A DNA stretch of 47,509 nt. It comes from Frankiaceae bacterium. GTDB taxonomy: Bacteria > Actinomycetota > Actinomycetes > Mycobacteriales > SCTD01. Shown one piece after another: positions 32,405 through 44,801 of the stretch (position 1 is its first letter; every line of letters starts with the position of its first letter). Location of the stretch: contig JAENVS010000004.1 of the NCBI GenBank assembly GCA_016650445.1, positions 1 through 47,509 of the forward strand, read 5' to 3'. The notes below the pieces were generated by a model, which was not told the DNA's origin, did no database searches, and saw only the letters and a program-made list of their open reading frames with translations. The translations under genes were made by a program, and so were the position numbers.

Positions 32405-34369
32405 TTAGGTGAGCGTCTGCGGGTCGAGCTCGACACGGACCGGCTCGCCCTTGCGCGCGCTGCGCACGGCCTGCGCCGCCTTGAGGGCTGCTGCCAGCTC
32501 CAGCCCGTGGGCGCGGGCGACCCTCACCAGCAGGCGCTCCTCGCCGTCCTTCGCCGGCACCGGACCGAGCAGCTCGGCTCCGGCAGGGAGATCGAGGTCC
32601 TGGACGAACTCGGCGACGGCGCGGGGCGGTCCCTCGACCGATGCCATCCGAGTCGCTGGAGGGAACCCGACCTCGGTGCGGTCGGCGAGCTCGCGGGCGG
32701 CGGCACCGGCCGGGTCCCAACGGGTCAGGGCTTGTACGGCGGGCAGCCCGCGCTCCGCGACGATGAGGACGCGGCCCTGCGGCGTCGCGAGGGCAGCCGC
32801 GTTGAACCAGCGGCGGAGCGCCTCCTCGCCGGACCGGAGGTCAGCACGGGTGAGCAGCGCCCACGCGTCGAGGAGCAGCACCGCGCCGTAGCCGCCCTCG
32901 GCAACGGGCTCGGCTCCCGGTGTCGCGACGACGAGAGCGGGCTGGTCGGGAACGGTCGCCATGACCTCGTCCCGGCCGCTCGTGCGCACGCTCGTGCCCG
33001 GGAAGGCGCGGCCGAGCTCCTCCGCCGTACGCCGCGCTCCGACGACGTTGGCCCGCAGGGCGCGGCCCGAGCAGACCGGGCACTGCCAATCGCCCGCGAG
33101 CCGGCCGCACCACCGGCACGCGGTGGCGTGCTCGCTGCCGGCAAGTGGCCCGTTGCAGGCGCTGCACGTCGCGGGGGTGCGGTCTCGGGCGCACGACAGG
33201 CTCGGGAGGTAGCCGCGCCGAGGGACCTGGACGAGCACCGGCCGGCCGGCCGCGAGGGCGGTGCGGGCAGCGTCGAAGGCTGCGGCCGGAAGGCGCGCCG
33301 CGCGAGCCAGTGGATCGCGGGCCAGGTCGTCGTCGGAGACGCCCTCGACCCTGGGCGCCGCTGTGCGCACCTCTGCCCGGGGGGCGTCGAGGGACCTGGC
33401 CCAGCCGGAGTCGACGAGCAGCTGTGCCTCGGCGGTGCGGCCGTGCCCACCGAGCAGAGCCGCGGCCCCGGCCAGGTGCGCGCGCTGGACGAGGACGTCG
33501 CGGACGTGGACGTAGGGCGAGCGGGGCTCCGCGTGCAGGTCGTCCCCGTCGTCCCACATGACGACGAGCCCGAGGTCGGCGACCGGCGCGAACGCAGCTG
33601 CACGGGTCCCGACGACCGCTCGGACCTCGCCCCGGCGGACCTTCAGCCAGCGGCGGTACCGCTCGGCCGGGCCGAGGTCGGCCGAGAGCGCTGCGTGCGG
33701 GAGGTCCGCCAGCGCCGCGCTGACCCGGGCCATGTCGCGACCGTCGGGCACCACCACGACAGCGCCTCGCCCGGACGCGACCGTCGCGCGGACCGCGAGT
33801 GCGACCTCGGTCGGCCACGTCGGGCCGGGCAGCGCGGACCAGACCGCCCGCGGCGACCGTCCCTCCGCGAGTGCCGTGAGGAAGGACGGGCCCGCCTCGT
33901 AGCGGATCCAGCTCCCTGGGTCGGGGGCGGGCGGATCCTCGGGGATCGGGCCCGGCGACTCTGCCTCGACGCGCGCGTGGCGGGGTGGCACGGCGAGCCG
34001 AAGGACGTCGTACAGCGTGCCGGCCGAGCGGTTGGCCACCGCGCGAGCGAGGGCGGCGATCTCGGGCGCGAGGACGGGCTCGGGGCTGACGAGGGTGGTG
34101 AGCGGGCTGAGCGTCGCGTGGTCGGAGGCCTCGACCCGCTCCAGGACGATGCCATCGACCTGCCGGCCGGCGAAGCGCACCCGCACCCGGCAGCCGGCCT
34201 GCGCGCCCCCCGCCATCGACTCCGGGACGGCGTAGTCGAAGGGCCGGTCGAGGTGCGCAAGCCCGGTGTCGACCGCGACCCGCGCGACCGGCAGCACATC
34301 GGTGATCTGCGCCGGCAGCTTGGGCTTGGAGGTGCGCTTGCGCGCCCCCAGTGCCAGCTGCTCCGTCAC
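32405..34369 (-). CDS. priA: Primosomal protein N' (PriA), actinobacterial type without helicase motifs
   Basis: Replication-restart factor homologue of 654 residues. The N-terminal 3'-end DNA-binding domain (about 20-110) is recognisable, and a zinc-ribbon array with Cys393, 402, 405, 418, 421, 430 and 433 is complete. The Walker A position reads VVPDGRDM (no GKT/S) and the Walker B area MWDDGDD lacks DEAH, so ATP-driven unwinding is not expected. Loss of these motifs is known for actinobacterial PriA. The GTG start lies 105 bases after metK, beyond the long palindrome. It heads the priA-def-fmt-rsmB-rpe group. Confidence 0.93.
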   Translation of the reverse strand: MTEQLALGARKRTSKPKLPAQITDVLPVARVAVDTGLAHLDRPFDYAVPESMAGGAQAGCRVRVRFAGRQVDGIVLERVEASDHATLSPLTTLVSPEPVLAPEIAALARAVANRSAGTLYDVLRLAVPPRHARVEAESPGPIPEDPPAPDPGSWIRYEAGPSFLTALAEGRSPRAVWSALPGPTWPTEVALAVRATVASGRGAVVVVPDGRDMARVSAALADLPHAALSADLGPAERYRRWLKVRRGEVRAVVGTRAAAFAPVADLGLVVMWDDGDDLHAEPRSPYVHVRDVLVQRAHLAGAAALLGGHGRTAEAQLLVDSGWARSLDAPRAEVRTAAPRVEGVSDDDLARDPLARAARLPAAAFDAARTALAAGRPVLVQVPRRGYLPSLSCARDRTPATCSACNGPLAGSEHATACRWCGRLAGDWQCPVCSGRALRANVVGARRTAEELGRAFPGTSVRTSGRDEVMATVPDQPALVVATPGAEPVAEGGYGAVLLLDAWALLTRADLRSGEEALRRWFNAAALATPQGRVLIVAERGLPAVQALTRWDPAGAAARELADRTEVGFPPATRMASVEGPPRAVAEFVQDLDLPAGAELLGPVPAKDGEERLLVRVARAHGLELAAALKAAQAVRSARKGEPVRVELDPQTLT

Positions 34370-34411
34370 GCCCGCGAGGCTAGGCGCGCCCTACGACGCG
34401 AGGCCACAAAG

Positions 34412-34465
34412 ACGATCACCGCCGTCTCAGCGTCCGGCGCGAGCGTGAGAATCGGCGGTGATCGT
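34412..34465 (-). terminator. Long inverted repeat between metK and priA
   Basis: ACGATCACCGCCG (34412-34424) is the exact reverse complement of CGGCGGTGATCGT (34453-34465). Inside it TCTCA (34425-34429) pairs with TGAGA (34446-34450) across a two-base bulge. On the minus strand the hairpin starts nine bases after the metK stop and ends with CTTTG, as expected for a factor-independent terminator. The plus strand also reads into T residues (TTTAAG), so it could work both ways. It is unusually long and regular for a plain terminator. Confidence 0.7.
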
Positions 34466-34473
34466 TTAAGGGG

Positions 34474-35667
34474 TCAGACGCCGGCGGCCTTCTTGAGGAG
34501 CTCGGCGCGCTCCGTGGACTCCCAGGTGAAGTCCTTGTCCTCGCGGCCGAAGTGGCCGTAGGCCGCGGTCTGCGCGTAGATGGGCCGGAGCAGGTCGAGA
34601 TCACGGATGATCGCGGCGGGCCGGAGATCGAAGACCTCGTTGACGGCGTCCTGCAGCTTGAGGTCGTCCACGATGCCCGTCCCGAAGGTGTCGACGAACA
34701 GCCCGACCGGCTCGGCCTTGCCGATCGCGTAGGCCACCTGGACCTCGCACTTCGTCGCGAGGCCGGCGGCGACCACGGTCTTCGCGACCCAGCGCATCGC
34801 GTAGGCGCCGGACCGGTCCACCTTGGACGGGTCCTTGCCGGAGAAGGCGCCGCCGCCGTGGCGGGCGTAGCCGCCATACGTGTCGACGATGATCTTGCGG
34901 CCGGTCAACCCGGCGTCGCCCATCGGGCCACCGATCTCGAAGCGGCCGGTCGGGTTGACCAGGAGGCGGTAGCCCTCGGTGTCGATGCCGAGCGACGCGA
35001 CCTCCGGGCCGATGACCTGCTCGGCGATGTCGGGCTTGAGCAGCGTCTCGATGTCGATGTCGGCGGCGTGCTGGGAGGACACGACGACGGTGTCGAGGCG
35101 GATCGGCCGGCCGTCGGCGTACTCGATGGTGACCTGGGTCTTGCCGTCGGGGCGCAGGTAGGGAACCGACCCGTCCTTGCGTACCGCGGACAGCCGCTTG
35201 GCGAGCCGGTGCGCGAGCGCGATGGGCAGCGGCATGAGCTCGGGGGTCTCGTCGCACGCGAAGCCGAACATCAGGCCCTGGTCGCCCGCGCCCTGGCGCT
35301 CGAGCTCGTCGCTGTCGCCCTCGACCCGGTGCTCGTAGGCGTCGTCGACGCCCTGCGCGATGTCGGGCGACTGCGAGCCGATGGACACGCTGACGCCACA
35401 GGAGGCGCCGTCGAAGCCCTTCTTCGACGAGTCGTAGCCGATGTCGAGGATCTTCTCGCGCACGATCGTCGGGATGTCGGCGTAGGCCTCGGTCGTCACC
35501 TCACCGGCGACGTGCACCTGGCCGGTCGTGATCATGGTCTCGACGGCGACCCGGCTCTTCGGGTCCTGCGAGAGCAGAGCGTCGAGGATGGAGTCGCTGA
35601 TCGCGTCGGCGATCTTGTCGGGGTGGCCCTCGGTGACCGACTCGGACGTGAACAGGCGGCGCGACAC
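34474..35667 (-). CDS. metK: S-adenosylmethionine synthetase
   Basis: Makes SAM from methionine and ATP as a homotetramer. The 397 residues contain GHPDKI (14-19), [10 protein letters not shown] and the phosphate-loop [16 protein letters not shown], all canonical. The GTG has a strong GAAGGAG site six to seven bases upstream. The 35 bases before it leave no room for a SAM riboswitch, so control must come from further upstream. Normally coaBC precedes metK directly; here a lipoprotein gene is inserted. Confidence 0.98.
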   Translation of the reverse strand: MSRRLFTSESVTEGHPDKIADAISDSILDALLSQDPKSRVAVETMITTGQVHVAGEVTTEAYADIPTIVREKILDIGYDSSKKGFDGASCGVSVSIGSQSPDIAQGVDDAYEHRVEGDSDELERQGAGDQGLMFGFACDETPELMPLPIALAHRLAKRLSAVRKDGSVPYLRPDGKTQVTIEYADGRPIRLDTVVVSSQHAADIDIETLLKPDIAEQVIGPEVASLGIDTEGYRLLVNPTGRFEIGGPMGDAGLTGRKIIVDTYGGYARHGGGAFSGKDPSKVDRSGAYAMRWVAKTVVAAGLATKCEVQVAYAIGKAEPVGLFVDTFGTGIVDDLKLQDAVNEVFDLRPAAIIRDLDLLRPIYAQTAAYGHFGREDKDFTWESTERAELLKKAAGV

Positions 35668-35702
35668 AAGCGCTCCTTCAGGGGTTGGGAATTGTCGCGA
35701 GT

Positions 35703-36389
35703 CTAGTCGCTCTCGCCGACCGAGCCGCAGTCCACCTGGTAGGCGGCACGCACGCGTGGGTCCTCCATCGACGTCGCCGTGGCGGTGGTCTCGACGAGGC
35801 GCTCGAGCGTGGAGCCGGACACCCGGTACGTCCGGGTTCGGATCAGGAAGGTGGTGCCGTCGTCGGACTCGGCGGTGGTGACGACGAGCCGGCCGTCATC
35901 GGTGCAGGCGAAGCCGTCGCCGTGCGTCGCCGAACCGCCGATCCCGAAGCGGATGTGGCCGCCGTCGAACGTGAGCTCACGCAGGGCAGTGCCGTCGTAC
36001 CGGTAGGCCTGCACGAAGCTGGTCGACGCGCCCCGCGCCGTCTCCAGCCACACCTCGTTGCGGCCGTCGCGGTCGAGGTCGGCCAGGCCGCTGACGCCCG
36101 GCTTGGGCACGTCGGAGTCGACGATCGGGGCGCTGACCGTCCCGCCTGTCGTGAGGGCCACTGTGACCTTCGTCGCGTCCACACTGATCCCGTCGGTTGC
36201 CCCATCACCGTCGACATCTCCTGGCGCGGCCACGGCCCGGGTCGGCGGCGACGGGGATGCCGACGGTGCGGTCGAGGTCTCGAGCACGGGTGTGGGCGGC
36301 GCAGCGGACTCGATGGACCTACCCGGTGCCGACGAGCCACTGCAGGCCGCGAGGACAAAGACAGGTACGACGGCAAGGGCGCGCTTCAC
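35703..36389 (-). CDS. Putative lipoprotein with FG-GAP/VCBS-like repeats
   Basis: A 228-residue exported protein. The signal ends in a lipobox LAAC with acceptor Cys16, followed by a Ser/Pro/Thr-rich linker (about 17-55). After it come two calcium-binding-like repeats, [10 protein letters not shown] (58-67) and [11 protein letters not shown] (about 104-114), of the kind found in FG-GAP/VCBS beta-propellers. There are too few for a full propeller. The GTG has GAGGG upstream and lies 24 bases after coaBC. It is unlike its housekeeping neighbours and interrupts a conserved gene pair. Function unknown. Confidence 0.82.
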   Translation of the reverse strand: MKRALAVVPVFVLAACSGSSAPGRSIESAAPPTPVLETSTAPSASPSPPTRAVAAPGDVDGDGATDGISVDATKVTVALTTGGTVSAPIVDSDVPKPGVSGLADLDRDGRNEVWLETARGASTSFVQAYRYDGTALRELTFDGGHIRFGIGGSATHGDGFACTDDGRLVVTTAESDDGTTFLIRTRTYRVSGSTLERLVETTATATSMEDPRVRAAYQVDCGSVGESD

Positions 36390-36413
36390 AGCGGCACCCT
36401 CGCGGTCGGCGTC

Positions 36414-37637
36414 CTAGGACGTCGGAAGGCGCGCCGCGACGAGGTCCCAGACCGCGTCGGCGAGGGCGTCCTTGCTGCCGAGCGGGATGTCGGTCGCGGA
36501 ACCGTCGGCGCCCAGGACGACCGCAGCGTTGTGCTCGCCCTCGAACCCGGTCGGATGGCCGGTCTCGCCGACCTCGTTGACGACGAGCAGGTCGCAGCCC
36601 TTGCGGGCGAGCTTGGCCCGACCGTGGTCGAGGACCGAGCCGTCGGCATCGCCGGTCTCGGCCGCGAACCCGACCAGCACCTGGCCGTCCTGTCGCTGGC
36701 GTCCCAGCTCGGCGAGGACGTCGGGGTTCTGCACGAGCTCGACGGTGAGGCTGTCGGTCTTCTTGCGCTTCGTCGCCTGCCGTTCGACCGGCCGGTAGTC
36801 GGCGACGGCAGCGGACATCACGACGACGTCGGCCGACAGTGCCTCGGCCAGGACGGCGTCGCGCAGCTCAAGGGCACTCGTGACGCGGACGACCTTCACG
36901 CCGGCCGGGTCGGGCAGGGCCACGTTGGCCGCGACGAGCACGACCTCGGCGCCCCGGGCGACCGCGGTGCGCGCCAGCGCATAGCCCTGCTTGCCCGATG
37001 ACCGGTTGCCAAGGAACCGCACCGGGTCGAGGTGCTCTCGCGTGCCGCCGGCGGACACCACCACCCGCCGTCCCGCCAGGTCGGGCGACAGCCCACGGCT
37101 CAGCAGCCGCGTGCAGACGGCGTAGATCTCGGTGGGCTCGGGCAGCCGGCCCTTGCCGCTGTCGGCACCGGTGAGCCGCCCGACGGCCGGCTCGATCACG
37201 ACGCAGCCGCGAGCGCGCAGGGTCGCGACGTTGGCCTGCGTCGCGGCGTGCTCCCACATCTCGGTGTGCATCGCGGGCGCGAACACGACCGGGCACCGGG
37301 CGGTCAGCAGCGTGTTGGTCAGCAGGTCGTCGGCCAGCCCGTGCGCCGCCTTGGCCAGCAGATCGGCGGTTGCGGGCGCGACGACGACGAGGTCAGCGGA
37401 CTGCCCGATGCGGACGTGCGGGACCGACTGCACGTCGTCCCAGACGGTCGTCCGCACCGGCTTGCCGGACAGAGCAGCCCAGGTCGGTGCACCGACGAAC
37501 GCCAGCGCGCTCTGGGTCGGCACGACGGTGACGTCGTGCCCGGACTCGGTGAGCTGTCGCAGCAGCTCGACGGCTTTGTACGCCGCGATGCCCCCGGACA
37601 CGCCGAGTACGACGACCGGGGGGCCGCCGCGCGTCAT
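36414..37637 (-). CDS. coaBC: Phosphopantothenoylcysteine synthetase/decarboxylase
   Basis: Bifunctional coenzyme A enzyme (also called Dfp). The N-terminal flavoprotein decarboxylase has SGGIAAYK, the catalytic His74 (VPHVRIG) and PAMHTEMW at 121-128. The C-terminal synthetase begins near residue 185 (VVVSAGGTREHLDPVRF) with GNRSSGKQGYA. The substrate-flap region reads TGADSGKGR without the cysteine of E. coli-type enzymes, apparently normal in actinobacteria. The ATG follows the rpoZ TAG with no gap. Confidence 0.96.
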   Translation of the reverse strand: MTRGGPPVVVLGVSGGIAAYKAVELLRQLTESGHDVTVVPTQSALAFVGAPTWAALSGKPVRTTVWDDVQSVPHVRIGQSADLVVVAPATADLLAKAAHGLADDLLTNTLLTARCPVVFAPAMHTEMWEHAATQANVATLRARGCVVIEPAVGRLTGADSGKGRLPEPTEIYAVCTRLLSRGLSPDLAGRRVVVSAGGTREHLDPVRFLGNRSSGKQGYALARTAVARGAEVVLVAANVALPDPAGVKVVRVTSALELRDAVLAEALSADVVVMSAAVADYRPVERQATKRKKTDSLTVELVQNPDVLAELGRQRQDGQVLVGFAAETGDADGSVLDHGRAKLARKGCDLLVVNEVGETGHPTGFEGEHNAAVVLGADGSATDIPLGSKDALADAVWDLVAARLPTS

Positions 37638-37910
37638 CTAGACGACCGGGTCTGCGACCTGCTCGTGCGTGAGCAGGCCGGCATTGATCTCGCGAAGAGC
37701 GATCGAGAGCGGCTTCTCCTGCACGCCGGTCTCGACGAGCGGTCCGACGTACTCGAGCAGGCCCTCGCCGAGCTGCGAGTAGTAGGCGTTGATCTGGCGC
37801 GCGCGCTTGGCGGCGTAGATGACCAGGCTGTACTTGGAGTCGGTCGCGGCCAGCAGCTCGTCGATCGGGGGGTTGGTGATGCCGATCGGGTTGGCGACGG
37901 TGCCGGACAC
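37638..37910 (-). CDS. rpoZ: RNA polymerase omega subunit
   Basis: Small subunit that folds around beta-prime and helps assembly of RNA polymerase. The 90-residue protein has the family core [26 protein letters not shown] and a C-terminal [14 protein letters not shown]. The GTG at 37910 is preceded by AGGAG. Its place between gmk and coaBC is the usual one. Confidence 0.97.
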   Translation of the reverse strand: MSGTVANPIGITNPPIDELLAATDSKYSLVIYAAKRARQINAYYSQLGEGLLEYVGPLVETGVQEKPLSIALREINAGLLTHEQVADPVV

Positions 37911-37934
37911 GCAGGACTCCTGGGGACGCGGAAA

Positions 37935-38495
37935 CTACGAAGCGATCTGCATCAAGGCTACCAGCCGATCCGCCGCGGACTCGATGTCGTCGTTGACGAT
38001 GAGCTCGTCGAACTCGTCCTCGGCGGCGATCTCGATGCGGGCGCGATCGAGCCGATCTCGCACCTTCTCCGGGTCTTCCGTGCCGCGCCCGACCAGTCGC
38101 CGGGCCAGCTCGTCGAACGACGGCGGGGCGAGGAAGACGAGCTGCGCGTCCGGCATGGAGGCCCGCACCTGGCGGGCTCCGTTGAGGTCGATCTCGAGCA
38201 GGACCGGTACGCCGCTCGCGAGCTGCTCGTCGACCGGCCGACGCGGGGTGCCATAGGACGCGCCCATGTGGGCGTCGTGCTCGAGCAGCTCGTCCGCGGC
38301 CACCATGCGGGCGAACTCGGTGTCGTCGACGAAGTAGTACTCGACGCCGTGGGTCTCACCGGGCCGCGGGGCACGGGTCGTCACGCTGACCGACAGCCAG
38401 ACCTCGGGGTGGCGCCGGCGCACAGCGGCGACGACGCTGCCCTTGCCCGCTCCGGACGGACCCGACAGGACCGTGAGCCTGGCCGGGGGGCTCAC
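37935..38495 (-). CDS. gmk: Guanylate kinase
   Basis: Phosphorylates GMP to GDP. The 186 residues carry the P-loop [10 protein letters not shown] at 11-20, the GMP-binding [21 protein letters not shown] and the lid region. The GTG at 38495 overlaps the mihF stop (GTGA), the conserved mihF-gmk pairing of actinobacteria. An open frame extending upstream to 39233 lies in mihF and pyrF and is not coding. Confidence 0.97.
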   Translation of the reverse strand: MSPPARLTVLSGPSGAGKGSVVAAVRRRHPEVWLSVSVTTRAPRPGETHGVEYYFVDDTEFARMVAADELLEHDAHMGASYGTPRRPVDEQLASGVPVLLEIDLNGARQVRASMPDAQLVFLAPPSFDELARRLVGRGTEDPEKVRDRLDRARIEIAAEDEFDELIVNDDIESAADRLVALMQIAS

Positions 38496-38809
38496 GTGCC
38501 GCCGAACTCCCGCTGCAGCGCCTCGCGCTGCTTCGCGCCGAGTCCGCGCACCCGGCGCGAGGGCGAGATCTCGAGCTTCTCCATCAGCCGTTGGGCCCGC
38601 ACTTTCCCCACACCGGGCAGCGCCTCGAGCACCGCGACGACCTTCATCTTGCCGATCGCCTCGTCGCTGTCGCCGACCTGCAGGGCCTCGGCGAGGCTGG
38701 TGCCGCTCGACTTGAGCCGAACCTTGAGGTCCGCCCGGGCCCGCCGCGCCGATGCCGCCTTCTCCAGGGCAGCGGTCCGCTGCTCGGGTGTCAGAGGCGG
38801 CAGGGCCAC
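38492..38809 (-). CDS. mihF: Mycobacterial-type integration host factor (mIHF)
   Basis: Nucleoid-associated DNA-bending protein restricted to actinobacteria. From the GTG at 38809 the product is 105 residues, equal to the mature mycobacterial mIHF, with the helix-two-turn-helix segment [16 protein letters not shown] (64-79) that contacts DNA. A ten-residue longer form from GTG 38839 lacks a ribosome site, while AAGGGA lies nine bases before 38809. It heads the gmk-rpoZ-coaBC-metK group. Confidence 0.94.
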   Translation of the reverse strand: MALPPLTPEQRTAALEKAASARRARADLKVRLKSSGTSLAEALQVGDSDEAIGKMKVVAVLEALPGVGKVRAQRLMEKLEISPSRRVRGLGAKQREALQREFGGT

Positions 38810-38856
38810 GCGGGCGTCCCTTCGAGGTGCGATCCTCACCGTGAAGTGAGGCGGCG

Positions 38857-38886
38857 AACGTAGCGAGTCGCCCGCGCCGCGGGCAA
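38857..38886 (-). promoter_or_regulatory. Candidate mihF promoter
   Basis: The minus strand has TTGCCC (38886-38881), an 18-base spacer and TACGTT (38862-38857), placing the start near 38850 and 41 bases before the mihF GTG. It lies in the first sizeable gap (110 bases) after the pyr genes. It overlaps the hairpin at 38864-38908, so one of the two readings may be wrong. Confidence 0.35.
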
Positions 38887-38908
38887 CGTGGGCCGACCTG
38901 GCGACTCG
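38864..38908 (-). terminator. Candidate pyr-operon hairpin
   Basis: CGAGTCG (38864-38870) pairs with CGACTCG (38902-38908), and a nested GCCCGC/GCGGGC stem (38870-38875 with 38879-38884) sits inside. It starts 12 bases after the pyrF stop and has no T-tract. It may end or reduce read-through from the pyr genes into mihF. Confidence 0.35.
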
Positions 38909-38919
38909 GTGCGGGCCGG

Positions 38920-39606
38920 TCAGAGGCTCGCCGCGATGGTCGCGGCGGCTGCTCCCGGGTCCTTCGCGCCGGTGATCGGGCGGCCGATGACGAGCAGGTC
39001 GGCGCCGTTGCTGAGGGCCTGCTGGGGCGTCGCGATCCGAGCCTGGTCGTCCGCCTCGCTGCCGGCGGGGCGGACCCCGGGCGTGATGAGGACGATGTGC
39101 GGTCCGACCTCCTCGCGGACCGCGGCGACCTCTTGCGGCGAGCAGACGAGCGCGCCCGCGCCGGCACCGACAGCGAGCGCAGCGAGCCGGCGTACGGCAT
39201 CGCGTGACGGCCCTGCCATGCCGATCTGCTCAAGGCTCGCGTCGCCCAGGCTGGTCAGGACGGTGACTGCGGCGATGGTCACGTCGGGGGCGGCCTCGAC
39301 GGCAGCCCGGACCATGTCGGCGCCGCCGCTGGCGTGCACCGTCAGGTAGAGCGGCTTGAGCCGGGCGACCGACCGCGCGGCGCCAGCCACGGTGTTGGGG
39401 ATGTCGTGCAGCTTCAGGTCGAGGAAGAGCCCGACGCCCGTCCCGCCGCGGACGGTCTCGACGACGGACGGCCCGCTGCGGCAGAACAGCTCCAACCCGA
39501 CCTTCACGACAGCGACGTACGGCGTCACCGCCTGAGCCCACCTGGCGGCGGTCTCGACGTCGGGGGCGTCGAGGGCAACGGCGATCGGGGCTCGGTCCTG
39601 CGGCAC
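38920..39606 (-). CDS. pyrF: Orotidine 5'-phosphate decarboxylase, type 1
   Basis: Last step of UMP synthesis. The 228-residue protein has the catalytic [11 protein letters not shown] segment (Asp63, Lys65, Asp68) of the short type 1 enzymes found in Bacillus and E. coli, and a C-terminal VIGRPIT phosphate loop. The model actinomycetes (Streptomyces, Mycobacterium) typically carry the longer type 2 form. The GTG shares one base with the pyrD TAG (TAGTG). Confidence 0.95.
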   Translation of the reverse strand: MPQDRAPIAVALDAPDVETAARWAQAVTPYVAVVKVGLELFCRSGPSVVETVRGGTGVGLFLDLKLHDIPNTVAGAARSVARLKPLYLTVHASGGADMVRAAVEAAPDVTIAAVTVLTSLGDASLEQIGMAGPSRDAVRRLAALAVGAGAGALVCSPQEVAAVREEVGPHIVLITPGVRPAGSEADDQARIATPQQALSNGADLLVIGRPITGAKDPGAAAATIAASL

Positions 39607-40664
39607 TAGCGGTCCTCCTCGAAGCCGACGGATCGGCGTGCGGGGAGCGGCTCGTCGTCGCCCACCGGGTCGGGTTCCTCAGGGATGTAGAGCTCGGGCG
39701 CGCGGTGGGCGAACCCGACGGCGTCCTCGATCCGCTCGAAGCCGCGCTGCGCGAGGGCGTGCGCGAGCTCGTGCAGGACGCGGATGGGTGCGGTGGGGTC
39801 GCCGAAGACCGTGGTGCCGACGCTGACCGCGCTCGCCCCGGCAAGGACGAACTCCAGCGCGTCGAGCCCGGTCCGGATCCCGCCCATGCCGAGGATGGGG
39901 ACCTCGGGCAGCGCCTGGTGCACCTGCCAGACGCAGCGGACCGCGACCGGTCGGATCGCCGGTCCCGACAGCCCGCCCGTGACCCCGCCGAGGGCCGGCC
40001 GCATGGTCGTGGTGTCGATGGCCATGCCCAGCAGGGTGTTGATGACCGACAGACCGTCCGCCCCGGCGTTGACGCAGGCGCGGGCGATGGTGGCGATGTC
40101 GGTGACGTCGGGTGAGAGCTTCGCGAAGACCGGGACGCGGTTGTCCGTGTTGCGACGGACTGCCTGGATCACGCCGGACGCAGCGACCGGGTCGCAGGCG
40201 AAGACCTGTCCTCGGTCCTCCACGTTGGGGCAGGAGATGTTGACCTCGACCATCGCCAGCCCCGGCTGCCCCCGCAGCCGCATCGCCAGCTTCGCGTAGT
40301 CCTCGACGCTGCCGCCCGCGATGGAGACGACGGCGCGGGCACCCCGGGCAGCCAGCCAGGCGAGGTCATGCTCGAGGAAGGCGTCGATCCCCGGCCCCTG
40401 CAGGCCGATGGAGTTGAGCATCCCGCTCGGCGTCTCCGCCATCCGCGGCGTGGGCCGGCCCGACCGCGGCGCCAGCATGATCGACTTGGTCACGACACCG
40501 CCGAGCAACCGCACGTCGAAGAACTGCTCGAGCTCCTGACCGGCGGCCGCGCAGCCGCTCGCGGTGAAGACCGGGTTGGGGAACGTCGCGTCGCCGAGCC
40601 GGGTGGTGAGATCGACCGCCGGCAGAGCCTGCGCCGTCGCGGGCCGGACGGTGAGCTCGCTCAT
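39606..40664 (-). CDS. pyrD: Dihydroorotate dehydrogenase, class 1B catalytic subunit
   Basis: FMN enzyme that oxidises dihydroorotate. The 352 residues show the active-site Cys145 in NISCPNVEDRG, which marks class 1; the membrane-bound class 2 has serine here. With PyrK next to it this is the NAD-linked class 1B heterotetramer. The C-terminus has about 40 residues beyond the barrel, rich in charged residues. The ATG overlaps the pyrK stop by one base (TGATG). Confidence 0.95.
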   Translation of the reverse strand: MSELTVRPATAQALPAVDLTTRLGDATFPNPVFTASGCAAAGQELEQFFDVRLLGGVVTKSIMLAPRSGRPTPRMAETPSGMLNSIGLQGPGIDAFLEHDLAWLAARGARAVVSIAGGSVEDYAKLAMRLRGQPGLAMVEVNISCPNVEDRGQVFACDPVAASGVIQAVRRNTDNRVPVFAKLSPDVTDIATIARACVNAGADGLSVINTLLGMAIDTTTMRPALGGVTGGLSGPAIRPVAVRCVWQVHQALPEVPILGMGGIRTGLDALEFVLAGASAVSVGTTVFGDPTAPIRVLHELAHALAQRGFERIEDAVGFAHRAPELYIPEEPDPVGDDEPLPARRSVGFEEDR

Positions 40665-41523
40665 CAGTGCCCACCACCGGTCGACATCGGTGCGCCGAGC
40701 ACGTCGGCGGGCACGGTGCCGACGTCGTTCCAGCGCACACGGTCGCCAAGGAAGACCGGGCCCTCGACGCACGAGCGCACCATGCGGCTGATCCCGTCGT
40801 CGCCGATCACCGGCAGCACGCAGGTCATGCAGACGCCGATGCCGCACGCCATCGACTCCTCGACCGCGACCTGCGAGGGGATGCCACGCTCGGCGGCCAG
40901 CTCGGAGACCGCGCGCAGCATCGCCATCGGACCGCAGGCGTAGACGACGTCGCACCGGGTGCGGTCGAGGACCTGCGGAAGCACGTCGCTGACCCGGCCC
41001 TGCTCCCCCATGCTGCCGTCGTCGGTGGTGACGGCGATCGAGGACGACATCCGCTTGGCGTCGAGCTGGCCGAAGAGACGGTCGATGCTCGCCGCGCCGA
41101 GGACGAAGTCGACGCGGCAGCCGCGGTCGCGCAGGGCCCGGGCGAGCGGGAGGAGCGGCGCCGAGCCGTAGCCGCCGCCGACGAGTGTCGCGTTGACCTT
41201 CCCCTTGGGCAGCCGGAACGGCTTGCCCAGCGGACCGACGACGTCGATCTTGTCCTGCGGGCGACGGGCGGCGAGCCACGCGGTGCCCTTCCCGTGCACC
41301 GAGAAGATGAACTCCACGGTGCCGCCGTAGACGCCGCGTTCCTTGACGTCGTAGATGGCGAACGCCCGTCGCAGCAGCATGCTCGACTCGGGCCCACCGA
41401 CCTGCAGGGCGACGAAGTGCCCCGGCTTGGTGCGCTCGGCGATGCCCGGCGCGACGAGCGTCATCGCGTGGTAGGCGCCGACGCGACGCATCGACAGGAC
41501 CTCACCCAGGACCTGGACCGGCA

Positions 41524-41524
<1 letters not shown>
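40664..41524 (-). CDS. pyrK: Dihydroorotate dehydrogenase electron-transfer subunit
   Basis: FAD and 2Fe-2S subunit that passes electrons from PyrD to NAD. The 286-residue protein has the ferredoxin-reductase fold, with a flavin-site segment LLRRAFAIYDV, a nucleotide-site GGGYGSAPLLPLA, and a cluster motif with Cys227, Cys232, Cys235 and Cys252. All ligands are present. ATG overlaps the carB stop (TGATG). The close coupling with pyrD supports a one-to-one complex. Confidence 0.95.
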
Positions 41525-44799
<3,275 letters not shown>

Positions 44800-44801
44800 G
44801 G

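Noticed and set aside
35668..35702. SAM riboswitch before metK
   Set aside because: Only 35 bases separate the genes and they contain just the ribosome site; no riboswitch can fit.
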